From the NCBI GenBank assembly GCA_964471235.1, contig CAYYGL010000042.1, positions 1-29,178 on the forward strand: a DNA stretch of 29,178 nucleotides, in the 5' to 3' direction. Under the pieces are notes generated by a model. That model was not told the origin of the DNA. It ran no database searches and worked only from the letters and a program-made list of their open reading frames with translations. The DNA is from CAYYGL01 sp964471235 (GTDB taxonomy: Bacteria; Calditrichota; Calditrichia; RBG-13-44-9; J075). Made by a program: the position numbers and the translations under genes. This document shows, piece after piece, positions 1 through 7,423 of this stretch (position 1 is the stretch's first letter; every line of letters begins with the position of its first letter).

Positions 1-1
1 T

Positions 2-559
2 GAAGCCATTCCTTATGAAGAGATGCCCCCGGTAATTCAAAAATTAATGGATGAGCATCAGGCGTGTTTAAAAAAGGTGGATGCATTTGAAGAGGTGCTT
101 CGGCAGTTGCATCAAAAGGGGCTAATACCGGATCCGGCGATTGATAAGGGCTTACGAGAATTTTTTACGTTTTTGGATACCAACATTGTGCGCCATAATT
201 TAAAAGAAGAGAAAATATTGTTTCCTCTTTTGCAGGAACGGCTGTTGGAAAATGGCGAGCACAGCAAGGGGGAATATCCCAAAACGGCGGTGGATATGCT
301 GGAAGATGATCACGTGAAGTTGATGCAGCTTGCGGCGGTGACCTTTAACTTCCTGGGGTTGGCAGCACGGCTACCCGACACTGCCTCCCGCGCTATCGTT
401 CTGGATGCGGCGCTGGAGCAGGGGAGGGCATTGGTGGAGTTGTTGCGCCTCCATATTTTCCGGGAAGATAATGTGGTGTTCACACTGGCAGCAAAATATG
501 TTGCCAGAAAAGACTTCCGGGAAATGGAAAAACAACTTGCTCGGTTTGAGCATTATTGA
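2..559 (+). CDS. Hemerythrin (HHE) domain protein, 5'-partial at window edge
   Basis: Hemerythrin-fold four-helix protein that would bind a non-haem di-iron centre; family members bind or sense O2, NO or iron. The metal-ligand motifs are visible in order, counting from the ATG at 23: DEH near residue 10, RHNLKEEKILFP near 57, EDDH near 93 and HIFREDN near 145, ending in a short helix. The frame is open all the way to base 2 (EAIPYEE precedes the ATG at 23), and that ATG has no spaced Shine-Dalgarno sequence. The real start is therefore probably outside the window, possibly with an upstream domain. If translation does start at 23 the protein has 178 residues, a normal length for a single-domain HHE protein. 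The fold is confident; the physiological role is not. Confidence 0.85.
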   Translation, partial: EAIPYEEMPPVIQKLMDEHQACLKKVDAFEEVLRQLHQKGLIPDPAIDKGLREFFTFLDTNIVRHNLKEEKILFPLLQERLLENGEHSKGEYPKTAVDMLEDDHVKLMQLAAVTFNFLGLAARLPDTASRAIVLDAALEQGRALVELLRLHIFREDNVVFTLAAKYVARKDFREMEKQLARFEHY

Positions 560-579
560 GAACAAACGCAGTGCATCCC

Positions 580-608
580 TTGCGATATCTTCGTAAAATA
601 TTTATATT
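580..608 (+). promoter_or_regulatory. Sigma70-like promoter for the coiled-coil gene
   Basis: TTGCGA (580-585), a 17-bp spacer and TATATT (603-608) make a plausible -35/-10 pair. It lies just before the gene starting at 639, so the transcript would start near 615. Identified by eye only. Confidence 0.4.
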
Positions 609-612
609 GCAT

Positions 613-633
613 CACCTTAAATAAAGTAAGGTG
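613..633 (+). promoter_or_regulatory. Hairpin overlapping the ribosome binding site
   Basis: CACCTTA (613-619) and TAAGGTG (627-633) form a perfect 7-bp inverted repeat with a 7-nt loop. The right arm contains the apparent Shine-Dalgarno AAGGTG, five bases before the ATG at 639. Folding would hide the ribosome binding site. Whether the left arm is in the transcript depends on the exact start site. Confidence 0.4.
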
Positions 634-638
634 AAAGC

Positions 639-1196
639 ATGGCAAAACGTGAACAGGTTCTCTCCATTTTACAAAAGACCTTTCCCCCGGATGATGCTCA
701 TAAAATACTGGAGTATATCGATTCGCGAATTCCCGACGATGTTGCCACTCAACGGGATATTTATGAAATCAAGCTGGAAATTGAGAAACTGCGGGCAGAT
801 GTAACCCAGGAGATAGAAAAACTACGCGCGGATTTAACCCGGGATATAGAGCAATCACGAGCAGACTTAACCTTAGAGATTGCTAATTTACGAAATGAGA
901 TGGAGAAACTGCGGGGAGAGGTGGCTCAAGAAATTGAGAAACTGCGCGGAGAGGTGGCGCAAGAAAATGAGAAACTGCGGGGAGAGGTGGCTCAAGAAAA
1001 TGAGAAACTGCGGGGAGAGGTGGCGCAAGAAATTGAAAAACTGCGATTGGAGGGGAAAGCAAATATTGAAAAGCTTCGAGCGGAATTGATCGAAAAAATC
1101 GAAAAAGTTCGTACCGAGACGCTGAAATGGAGCTTTGCTTTCTGGATTACCCAGATGGTGCTGTTGGCAGGTATTCTGTTTAAGTTGTTGAGTTAA
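639..1196 (+). CDS. Coiled-coil protein with 11-residue repeats and C-terminal membrane anchor
   Basis: A 185-residue protein of unknown function, resembling DUF1640-like coiled-coil proteins in architecture. Residues 1-45 form a short globular head (MAKREQVLSILQKTF...). From about residue 49 to 160 the chain is built of 11-residue units of the type EKLRGEVAQEI, predicted as a long, highly charged, right-handed or hendecad coiled coil. A single hydrophobic segment (about 166-184, FAFWITQMVLLAGILFKLL) closes the protein and should anchor it in the membrane with the coil in the cytoplasm. The ATG at 639 has AAGGTG at good spacing. The repeats are also near-identical as DNA (33-bp units), so unit number may vary between strains. 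No partner gene is evident. Confidence 0.75.
   Translation: MAKREQVLSILQKTFPPDDAHKILEYIDSRIPDDVATQRDIYEIKLEIEKLRADVTQEIEKLRADLTRDIEQSRADLTLEIANLRNEMEKLRGEVAQEIEKLRGEVAQENEKLRGEVAQENEKLRGEVAQEIEKLRLEGKANIEKLRAELIEKIEKVRTETLKWSFAFWITQMVLLAGILFKLLS
783..1100 (+). repeat. 33-bp tandem coding repeats (11-residue coiled-coil units)
   Basis: Units begin at 783, 816 and 849, then a 21-base interruption at 882-902, then 903, 936, 969, 1002, 1035 and 1068. The four units from 903 to 1034 are almost identical, differing at a few bases, which suggests recent duplication. The outer units are diverged. Confidence 0.85.
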
Positions 1197-1356
1197 TCCC
1201 TTCCCATCTTTAAACACCGATGTTTCACGTTGCTCCGTGATAAAACCTCATTCCTCTTTACATTTTCAACTTCCGTACTTACATTTTCATCGGGCTTCTT
1301 TTCTTGTCATTTGCCCTGTAGGGAATACCAGATACACGAGGAAACAAAACCGCTCG

Positions 1357-1917
1357 ATGACAAAAAATTTCATCCAGGTACTGATTGTCCCCGGCTATAC
1401 CGGTTCCGGTCCCGGGCACTGGCAAACATTGTGGGAGCAAAAACACCCCGAATACCGGCGGGTGGTGCAACGGGACTGGCATCATCCGGATTTGGAGGAA
1501 TGGATTACCGTACTCGATGCCGCCATTCAGGGTAGCTCATCACCGGTAGTGCTGGTTGCCCACAGCCTGGGATGTATACTCATTGCTCACTGGCAGTTAC
1601 GCCATTCCGGTGATGTGCATGGCGCCCTGCTGGTGGCGCCGGCGGATGCGGAGCGGGATGATGCCCCGGCACCGGTGCGCAGTTTTTCTCCCATCCCTTT
1701 ACAACCGCTTCCTTTTCCTTCTCTTGTCGTTGCCAGTAGTAATGATCCCTACGTTTCCCTCGAACGTGCCCAATATTTTGCGAAGAACTGGGGAAGCCGG
1801 TTCATTTCCATGGGGGCTTGCGGGCATATTGATACCACGGCAGGCTTTGGACCCTGGAGGCGGGGTGAGGTGTTGCTGGGAAATCTCATGCGGGGAGGGA
1901 TATCAAAAGATGAATAA
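1357..1917 (+). CDS. Alpha/beta-fold serine hydrolase, RBBP9/YdeN family
   Basis: A 186-residue single-domain alpha/beta hydrolase. The N-terminal strand and oxyanion loop (VPGYTGSGPGHWQT), the nucleophile elbow AHSLGC, the catalytic Asp in SSNDPYV and the catalytic His in CGHID are all present in the order and spacing of the RBBP9/YdeN (DUF452/PF06821-type) family. Substrates of the family are largely unknown. The frame is open upstream to an ATG at 1237, but family length and the position of the first strand favour the ATG at 1357. A GAGG lies about 15 bases before it, so the binding site is weak. The last 35 coding bases (from 1861) recur at 2738-2772, on the far side of a toxin-antitoxin module. 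Confidence 0.8.
   Translation: MTKNFIQVLIVPGYTGSGPGHWQTLWEQKHPEYRRVVQRDWHHPDLEEWITVLDAAIQGSSSPVVLVAHSLGCILIAHWQLRHSGDVHGALLVAPADAERDDAPAPVRSFSPIPLQPLPFPSLVVASSNDPYVSLERAQYFAKNWGSRFISMGACGHIDTTAGFGPWRRGEVLLGNLMRGGISKDE
1861..1895 (+). repeat. 35-bp direct repeat, copy 1 (3' end of hydrolase gene)
   Basis: Identical to 2738-2772 except for one base (t1866 versus c2743). It encodes the hydrolase C-terminal residues RGEVLLGNLMRG. Weaker similarity continues for about 20 bases past the repeat. Confidence 0.9.
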
Positions 1918-1923
1918 ATCCGG

Positions 1924-2109
1924 TTAGGTGGTTTCTGCTTTTTTTAGACTCTCTTCGGTTTCCTGCGGATGGACGGTTAGTCGCGCCTGATATTTCTTCT
2001 GTAAGCGTAGATAATATTCGACAATTTCCCTGGGACTATTGTGAAAACGTTGAGATATTTTATGGCGTATAATTCTAATCTCCTCAATTGTGGGATCATC
2101 TTTTCTCAT
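1924..2109 (-). CDS. Small antitoxin-like partner of the PIN protein
   Basis: A 61-residue charged, helical protein beginning MRKDDPTIEEIRIIRHKISQ. Small proteins with a similar DP-I-EE-R-IR start commonly sit beside PIN proteins of the COG5573 type, and I read it as the presumptive antitoxin or accessory partner. It has no recognisable DNA-binding fold. Its ATG overlaps the stop of the upstream PIN gene by one base (TAATG), and GGAGAAG lies seven bases upstream, so the two should be translationally coupled. Unusually for a type II module, the toxin is encoded first. Assignment as antitoxin is by context. Confidence 0.6.
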   Translation of the reverse strand: MRKDDPTIEEIRIIRHKISQRFHNSPREIVEYYLRLQKKYQARLTVHPQETEESLKKAETT

Positions 2110-2588
2110 TATACTTCTCCTAATAATTCCAGTGGCGTTACCAACAAAGGTACATATAAGCCAAGTAGCGTATTTATACGTCTAATATGCCCAAATTTAT
2201 TTGCGTTTGCAAGATGTTTGGAGTTCCAGGTAAGCAGAAAGTCGCGTTTATGATAAGATGCCAATGCAAGATGTAGTGCATCACCTACCGGAGATTCTGG
2301 CATAACCTTGTGTTGTATATAAGCTTCTACAATTGAAATAATGTCCGGTTCGATAGGAATTAAAGGAATTTCTGCAATCAACTTGAGTAACTTTTTCCGT
2401 TTTGTTTCCGGATAGTTTTTTGAGCTTAATTCATCCAAAACTGCAACACTGGTAACCGGAAGATATTTTTTTCGATGAGCATTCCACCATTCACGTGTCC
2501 ATTGTTTACGAGCAATTGCGGAGGGCTCTTTTCTCTCTTCATAATAAAAACTGGGTATAGTTGTTTCAATATAAACTTTCGTCTTCAT
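2109..2588 (-). CDS. PIN-domain protein, VapC-like toxin (COG5573 type)
   Basis: A 159-residue PIN-fold ribonuclease-like protein. It opens with KVYIETTIPSFYYEE, in which the family's first acidic residue is Glu, as usual for this PIN subgroup. The middle acidic positions (EL in VAVLDELSS) and the C-terminal DALHLALASYHKRDFLLTWNSKHL follow. PIN toxins cleave RNA using Mg2+ held by these acids. I chose the ATG at 2588 over one at 2603 because GGAAAA precedes it at about nine bases and the family starts at this lysine-rich position. A TATAAT-like box on the minus strand (2662-2667) may be the -10. The region is AT-richer than the flanking genes and is enclosed by a 35-bp direct repeat, suggesting acquisition. 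Confidence 0.8.
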   Translation of the reverse strand: MKTKVYIETTIPSFYYEERKEPSAIARKQWTREWWNAHRKKYLPVTSVAVLDELSSKNYPETKRKKLLKLIAEIPLIPIEPDIISIVEAYIQHKVMPESPVGDALHLALASYHKRDFLLTWNSKHLANANKFGHIRRINTLLGLYVPLLVTPLELLGEV

Positions 2589-2737
2589 GAATGATTTTTC
2601 CATTTCTTATTTTAAAATTAGGGTTGTATTTTGATTATCGCAACCAAAAAGTGAGTTGGAAATTATAGCGCAAGAAACCTTTGAAATTGAATTCAACTGG
2701 CAAAACCTTTTTTTGAAAATATGAATATCGTTACCAC

Positions 2738-2772
2738 CGGGGCGAGGTGTTGCTGGGAAATCTCATGCGGGG
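2738..2772 (+). repeat. 35-bp direct repeat, copy 2 (orphan hydrolase 3' end)
   Basis: Second copy of 1861-1895 with one mismatch. Read in the hydrolase frame it continues as RGEVLLGNLMRGNIRS followed by a stop at 2786-2788, so it is a plausible original C-terminus of a hydrolase gene. No start codon or upstream hydrolase sequence precedes it. Confidence 0.85.
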
Positions 2773-2834
2773 TAACATAAGGAGCTGAAATAGAGTTCCC
2801 CGGTTCTCTGCTTAACTTTTCTCAAAATAACCCA

Positions 2835-5273
2835 ATGCAACAGTTGATACACACAGACGCCGGGCAGGAAGATAAGCCCTCCCTGCCAATTTATATCTCC
2901 CTGACTATTCTGTCTACCGCACTGATTGCATTCGAACTCTCCCTGATGCAAATTCTCTCCATTACCCAGTGGCATCATTTCGCCTATATGGTCATTTCTG
3001 TGGCATTGCTGGGATTCGGTGCTGCGGGCACAATTTTATCCCTCTTCCGACAATATATCCTGAATCGTTTTATGCAGCTCTTTCCGGTGCCCATCCTCCT
3101 TTGTGCCCTTAGTCTGCCCCTGGTGGTTCACCTTTCCCAACTCCCCGGTGTTCGGTTCGATTCGTACCTGCTGTTTGCCGAACCAACGCACATTCCCCGG
3201 TTGATTTTAACTTATCTCCTGTTTGCCCTGCCCTTCTTTTTTGGAGCGATGGCACTGGGGACAGCATTTACCCGGTTTCCCCAACAGATTGGGAAACTTT
3301 ATTTTGCCAATCTACTGGGTTCCGGCCTGGGGGGGATTGGGATTATTCCCTTTTTCAACTTTTTTCCCATTTCTCAACTTCCCGGAATTCTTGCCTTAGC
3401 AACATTCCTCGGTGGGGCTCTGGTCATTTTACCTCGCCATCGGCTCCATTTTTACCTGGTAAGCGGCTTCGCGGTATTGCTCATGCTCCTTATTTGGAAA
3501 CCACCCCATTTGGTATATTCACAATTTAAAAGCCTCAGCAAAGCCCTCCTGCTCCCGGATGCGACTATCGAGGTTGAGCAGAACAGTCCTTATGGCTTAA
3601 TCCAGGTTGTGTCCTCTCCGGCGCTGCGCTATGCACCGGGACTCAGTTTAGCCTATCAAAAGGCGTTGCCGGCACAGCGGGCGGTTTTTGTGAACGGTGA
3701 ATGGCGGGGAGCGCTGTTGGCTTACCGGGATACCGCTGCTACTCGTTTTTTGGATTATACCACCGCTGCGCTACCCTACCGCATGCAACCGCCGCGAACA
3801 GTTCTGCTGCTTAACGCCGCTACCGGGGAGGGCGTGGTGCGTGCCGTAACCGGGGGGGCTTCCGCTGTTACGGCAGTAGAAACCAACCGTGCCCTGATAA
3901 ACCTTTTGAAAGGAACGTTGGCGCCTTCAACCGACTCACTCCTGTATCATCCGGCGCTCATCCTGTATCAGCAATCGGCACGTTCCTTTTTGCTGAACGA
4001 TACCACACATTACGATTTAATCGAATTGCCCATGATTGGCAGATTCGGGGGAACTGTGGGCTTATCCGCCCTTCGGGAACAGTATTACCTGACCCGGGAA
4101 GCATTCGGCGATATGTGGCAACACCTTTCCCCAACGGGGAGCATCAGTGTCAGTTGCTGGATGGATTACCCGCTGCGAAACCCCTTAAAACTTGCTGCCA
4201 CCATTGCGGCAATGCTGGAACGACAACAGGTGGAAAATCCATTGAACCATGTTGCAGCGGTACGTAGTTGGGGAGTGATTACCTTTGTGATTCAAAAATC
4301 TCCCCTCACCGCCGGTGAGATTCACAACATTCGGGAGTTTTGCCGGGAACGCTATTTTGATCCCGCGCTGCTGCCCGGAATTACCCCGGCGGAACGCACC
4401 CGGTTTAACCAATTGCAGGATGAACAATTGTTTGCCTACTTAGCGGAAATTTTTTCCCCCCGTCGGGAAGCATTTTTTCGTTCTTATGACTTTAACGTCA
4501 GACCTGCCACAGATCAGCGCCCATATTTCTCTCAATTTCTACGCTGGAAAAGCCTCTCGCATTTAAAAAAGCGTTTCGGCAGCCACACCCTGCCGTTTTT
4601 TGAAATCGGCTACCTGATAGTAATACTCACCCTGGTTCAGGTGACCGCGCTGGCGTTTGTGCTGATTCTCCTGCCGCTTTTTCGCATCGGCTGGAAAGGA
4701 GGGAGAAAATTCAAAACGTTTCTCTATTTCAGCGGCATTGGCATTGGTTACATGTTTGTTGAGATTGTGATGATTCAGCGGTTTGTGCTTTATTTTGGAA
4801 ACCCGGTTTATGCGGCGGCAGCAGTTCTCAGCGGGATGTTAGTCTCCTCCGGTGCCGGCAGTTACCTGTCCTCCAAATTGACCGCAGCGACTCAGCATCT
4901 ATACCAAATCACCGGCGCGGTTATGGTGCTCATCTTGCTCTATACCTTCTGCTTGACGCCACTGCTGAGGTTTTTTATTGCATTTCCGGAAATTCTTAAA
5001 ATCTGCATCGGGCTGTTATTGATGGCGCCACTCGCTTTCTTGATGGGGTTTCCATTTCCATTAGGTATTCTGAATTTAAGTCGTCAAGGCACGGCACAAA
5101 TCCCCTGGGCGTGGGGGATAAACGGGTGTTTCTCCGTAACCGGGGCAGTGCTGGCAACCCTGATCGCGGTGGAAACGGGATTTACAGCAGTGATGGTGGC
5201 CGCTGCCCTGGCCTATGGAGTGGCAGCCCTGGGAATGCTGAATTTGCGGAACGAAAAATTTCCGGGCGGCTAA
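2835..5273 (+). CDS. Spermidine-synthase-like integral membrane protein
   Basis: An 812-residue protein with three parts. Residues about 20-230 are hydrophobic, with seven or more membrane segments. Residues about 235-590 form a soluble region with a spermidine-synthase/methyltransferase-like Rossmann fold (RTVLLLNAATGEGVVRAVTGGASAVTAVETN, then YDLIELP). Residues about 595-810 hold further membrane segments. This resembles the large bacterial class of polyamine-synthase-like membrane proteins. The nucleotide-binding loop is LLNAATGEG rather than the canonical GGGDG, and the Asp expected of an aminopropyltransferase is not obvious, so enzymatic spermidine synthesis is doubtful. The ATG at 2835 lacks a clear Shine-Dalgarno sequence. 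It is monocistronic and convergent with the next gene. Real function unknown. Confidence 0.75.
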   Translation: MQQLIHTDAGQEDKPSLPIYISLTILSTALIAFELSLMQILSITQWHHFAYMVISVALLGFGAAGTILSLFRQYILNRFMQLFPVPILLCALSLPLVVHLSQLPGVRFDSYLLFAEPTHIPRLILTYLLFALPFFFGAMALGTAFTRFPQQIGKLYFANLLGSGLGGIGIIPFFNFFPISQLPGILALATFLGGALVILPRHRLHFYLVSGFAVLLMLLIWKPPHLVYSQFKSLSKALLLPDATIEVEQNSPYGLIQVVSSPALRYAPGLSLAYQKALPAQRAVFVNGEWRGALLAYRDTAATRFLDYTTAALPYRMQPPRTVLLLNAATGEGVVRAVTGGASAVTAVETNRALINLLKGTLAPSTDSLLYHPALILYQQSARSFLLNDTTHYDLIELPMIGRFGGTVGLSALREQYYLTREAFGDMWQHLSPTGSISVSCWMDYPLRNPLKLAATIAAMLERQQVENPLNHVAAVRSWGVITFVIQKSPLTAGEIHNIREFCRERYFDPALLPGITPAERTRFNQLQDEQLFAYLAEIFSPRREAFFRSYDFNVRPATDQRPYFSQFLRWKSLSHLKKRFGSHTLPFFEIGYLIVILTLVQVTALAFVLILLPLFRIGWKGGRKFKTFLYFSGIGIGYMFVEIVMIQRFVLYFGNPVYAAAAVLSGMLVSSGAGSYLSSKLTAATQHLYQITGAVMVLILLYTFCLTPLLRFFIAFPEILKICIGLLLMAPLAFLMGFPFPLGILNLSRQGTAQIPWAWGINGCFSVTGAVLATLIAVETGFTAVMVAAALAYGVAALGMLNLRNEKFPGG

Positions 5274-5289
5274 CCGGCGGGTCAGAAGA

Positions 5290-5445
5290 TGTTTGAAAAG
5301 TCATTGCCATTCCAGTTATAGACTCCGGCTTATCGGCAATTACCCTTTTGCTGGAAGATTTTCCAACGGAGTCTATGACCGGTATTTTTCCAAAAAAACG
5401 ACGGGAAAAACCGGAATGGCAGTGCATTCAAAAACGTTTCAAACA
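5290..5445. repeat. Foldback (MITE-like) element between convergent genes
   Basis: A nested inverted repeat. The outer arms are TGTTTGAAA (5290-5298) and TTTCAAACA (5437-5445). The next arms are GCCATTCC (5306-5313) and GGAATGGC (5413-5420). The inner arms are ATAGACTCCG (5318-5327) and CGGAGTCTAT (5367-5376), with a small hairpin at 5351-5366 at the tip. It fills the gap between a rightward gene ending at 5273 and a leftward gene ending at 5451. It could act as a two-way transcription stop or be a small mobile element; no T-run is present. Confidence 0.7.
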
Positions 5446-5450
5446 CCCTC

Positions 5451-6056
5451 TCAGGCGTTCCGGATGGTAAATGCAATCTCACCAACGTTCTCCGGGTATT
5501 TTGCCGTTACGGATTGGTAGAATGCTTTAATCTTTTCCCAATCCGCTTTCATATCTTCTCCGGGGTAAATCAACGGTCCCAATCCAACTACTTTCCGTTT
5601 GTAATCGATAAACGCGCATAAAATGGGCACCCCGGCTTCTTTGGCAATGTAATAAAACCCGGTTTTCCATTTGGTTACTTTTTTGCGGGTACCCTCCGGG
5701 GTCACCACCAAAAGAAGTTCTTCCGCCTGTTGAAACGCCCGGGCGGCTTGCTCCACCACATTGTAGGCGCCGCTGCGGTCGATAGGAATTCCGCCCAGCC
5801 ACTTCAACAATTTGCCCATCGGGGGGCGAAAAAGGCTCTCTTTTCCCATCCAGAACGGTTTCATTCGCCACACAAACGACGCCATCAGCCCATGCCAGAA
5901 GTCCCAATTGGAGGTATGGTGGGCAACAATGATCACTGCTTTGCGGAGATCATCCAGACTTCCTTCCAGCTTCCAGCCGGAAATTTTCAGCATCAATTTA
6001 CCGAACCATTCGATCGGCCTGGAAACATTGCCGCGTTTGAGATGTAACTGCCTCAT
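5451..6056 (-). CDS. 1-acyl-glycerol-3-phosphate acyltransferase-like protein (PlsC family)
   Basis: A 201-residue acyltransferase of the PlsC/LPLAT superfamily, expected at the cytoplasmic membrane acylating a lyso-lipid or glycerol backbone. The catalytic HX4D motif is HTSNWD (residues 47-52), block II is GIPIDRS (about 89-95) and block III is PEGTR (120-124). The family's usual N-terminal membrane helix is weak or absent. The reading frame extends to 6146, but the ATG at 6056 has AAGGAAAG eight bases upstream and fits the family start. It lies 86 bp downstream of the ABC ATPase gene in the same direction and may be co-transcribed with it. Exact substrate unknown; close relatives are often annotated as uncharacterised lysophospholipid acyltransferases. 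Confidence 0.8.
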   Translation of the reverse strand: MRQLHLKRGNVSRPIEWFGKLMLKISGWKLEGSLDDLRKAVIIVAHHTSNWDFWHGLMASFVWRMKPFWMGKESLFRPPMGKLLKWLGGIPIDRSGAYNVVEQAARAFQQAEELLLVVTPEGTRKKVTKWKTGFYYIAKEAGVPILCAFIDYKRKVVGLGPLIYPGEDMKADWEKIKAFYQSVTAKYPENVGEIAFTIRNA

Positions 6057-6142
6057 CGTATTCACTTTCCTTAAATTTTTTGTGTCCCTGCTTCCGATTT
6101 TATATGATATCGCTTGATCTGTAGCGGTGGATTTTCCGGCAA

Positions 6143-7246
6143 TCAAAGTTCCGTTGTGGTGCGGCTTAAAAATTCCTGCAACCGGGTTACAGAGAGGCTA
6201 CCCAGGTATTTTCTGCCTTCCGTGATTACCGGAAGCGCCGGTAAAGGGGCTGCTAATAATTGCTCCAGGGCAAACTGTAAATCCGCCTCTTGCTTCAAGG
6301 GAGCAATAGTGGTTTGGATGACAGGAATAGAATCGTCTTCCCCTTTCATCCGCTGGATATACCCCATGTATTTCCCCTCGTCGTCAATCACAAAAATGAA
6401 ATCCGAACCAAAATGTTCCATCGCCCGGCGAAAGGTTGTTTGATTCATATCGGAGTGTTTGATGCAAAGATCGTATTGAGGGGAGGGAAACACTTCCCCA
6501 ATGCGCAGGAATCGTAACGATTTTAAATGGCGATGCTTACCCACAAAGTGCGCTACAAATTGATTTGCCGGTCGCAGAAGCAATTCCAGCGGTGATGCGT
6601 ATTGCAGCAACATCCCGTTTTGTAAAATTGCCAGTTTGTCACCCATTTTGATGGCTTCGTTCATATCATGGGTTACAAAAACAACGGTTTTACGGAGGCG
6701 CTGCTGGATACTCAGGAATTCATCCTGCAATCTCTCCCGGTTAATGGGATCAATCGCGCTGAACGGTTCATCCATCAATAAATAATCCGGGTCGGCAGCC
6801 AATGCCCGGGCAACACCCACCCGCTGTTGCTGCCCCCCGGAAAGCTGGGCAGGATATTGGTTCAAACGGTCGTTCGGAATGTTCACCAATTCCGTTAATT
6901 CCGCTACCCGAGCGCGAATCCGGGATTCCTCCCACTTCAATAACCGGGGGACCAGGGCAATGTTGTCAAAAACCGTGTAATGAGGAAACAAGCCCACTTC
7001 CTGAATCACATACCCGATGCGTTTGCGCAGGGAAATCATATCGGTGTTTTTCAGGTTCTCGTTTCCCACCCAAATATCACCGCTGTCCGGTGGAATTAAT
7101 CCGTTCATCATTTCCAGGAGGGTGGTCTTTCCGCACCCGCTGGGACCAATGAGCACGGTCAGCTTACCGGCTTCAATAGACATACTCAGCGAATCGATTA
7201 CCCGCAGGTTGCCATAGCTCTTTGTAACGTTTTCTAAACGGATCAT
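6143..7246 (-). CDS. ABC transporter ATPase of the glycine betaine/choline (OpuCA/ProV) type
   Basis: A 367-residue ATPase of the osmoprotectant/quaternary amine uptake type. Walker A is GPSGCGKTT (34-42), the Q-loop is VIQEVGLFPH, the signature is LSGGQQQR, Walker B is YLLMDEPFSA and the H-loop is VTHD. A C-terminal extension from about residue 260 contains two CBS-like halves (FIFVIDDEGKYMGYIQ and LPVITEGRKYLGSLS), as in OpuCA where such domains sense ionic strength. The frame extends to 7396, but the extension is unlike the family, so the ATG at 7246 is preferred although its Shine-Dalgarno is poor. No permease or binding-protein gene lies nearby, so this is an orphan ATPase here and partners must be encoded elsewhere. 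Confidence 0.85.
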   Translation of the reverse strand: MIRLENVTKSYGNLRVIDSLSMSIEAGKLTVLIGPSGCGKTTLLEMMNGLIPPDSGDIWVGNENLKNTDMISLRKRIGYVIQEVGLFPHYTVFDNIALVPRLLKWEESRIRARVAELTELVNIPNDRLNQYPAQLSGGQQQRVGVARALAADPDYLLMDEPFSAIDPINRERLQDEFLSIQQRLRKTVVFVTHDMNEAIKMGDKLAILQNGMLLQYASPLELLLRPANQFVAHFVGKHRHLKSLRFLRIGEVFPSPQYDLCIKHSDMNQTTFRRAMEHFGSDFIFVIDDEGKYMGYIQRMKGEDDSIPVIQTTIAPLKQEADLQFALEQLLAAPLPALPVITEGRKYLGSLSVTRLQEFLSRTTTEL

Positions 7247-7380
7247 AACAATGTGAACGAAAATGGTGCCCCGGAGGGTTTTCTGCCGGGATTGTTTCGT
7301 TAAACGAATTGAACCCCGCCATTTTCCGTGAGGGCAAAACTGTGGAAATTTCCCGGGGATTGAAATGGCATTAGATAAAC

Positions 7381-7408
7381 CCGGGCAGGTTGACATAAAT
7401 CTGCCCGG
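7381..7408 (-). terminator. Hairpin downstream of the acyl-CoA synthetase
   Basis: CCGGGCAG (7381-7388) pairs perfectly with CTGCCCGG (7401-7408). On the minus strand it lies 16 bases past the synthetase stop and is followed by only a short T-run (GTTTAT), so it is a candidate terminator of modest strength. Confidence 0.5.
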
Positions 7409-7423
7409 ATTTATGCTGTCCGA

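Noticed and set aside
783..1100. CRISPR-like regular repeats
   Set aside because: The 33-bp units are in frame, contiguous without spacers and encode a coiled coil.
1200..1240. Possible terminator hairpin TCACG/CGTGA after the coiled-coil gene
   Set aside because: Only five base pairs and no T-run in the direction of transcription.
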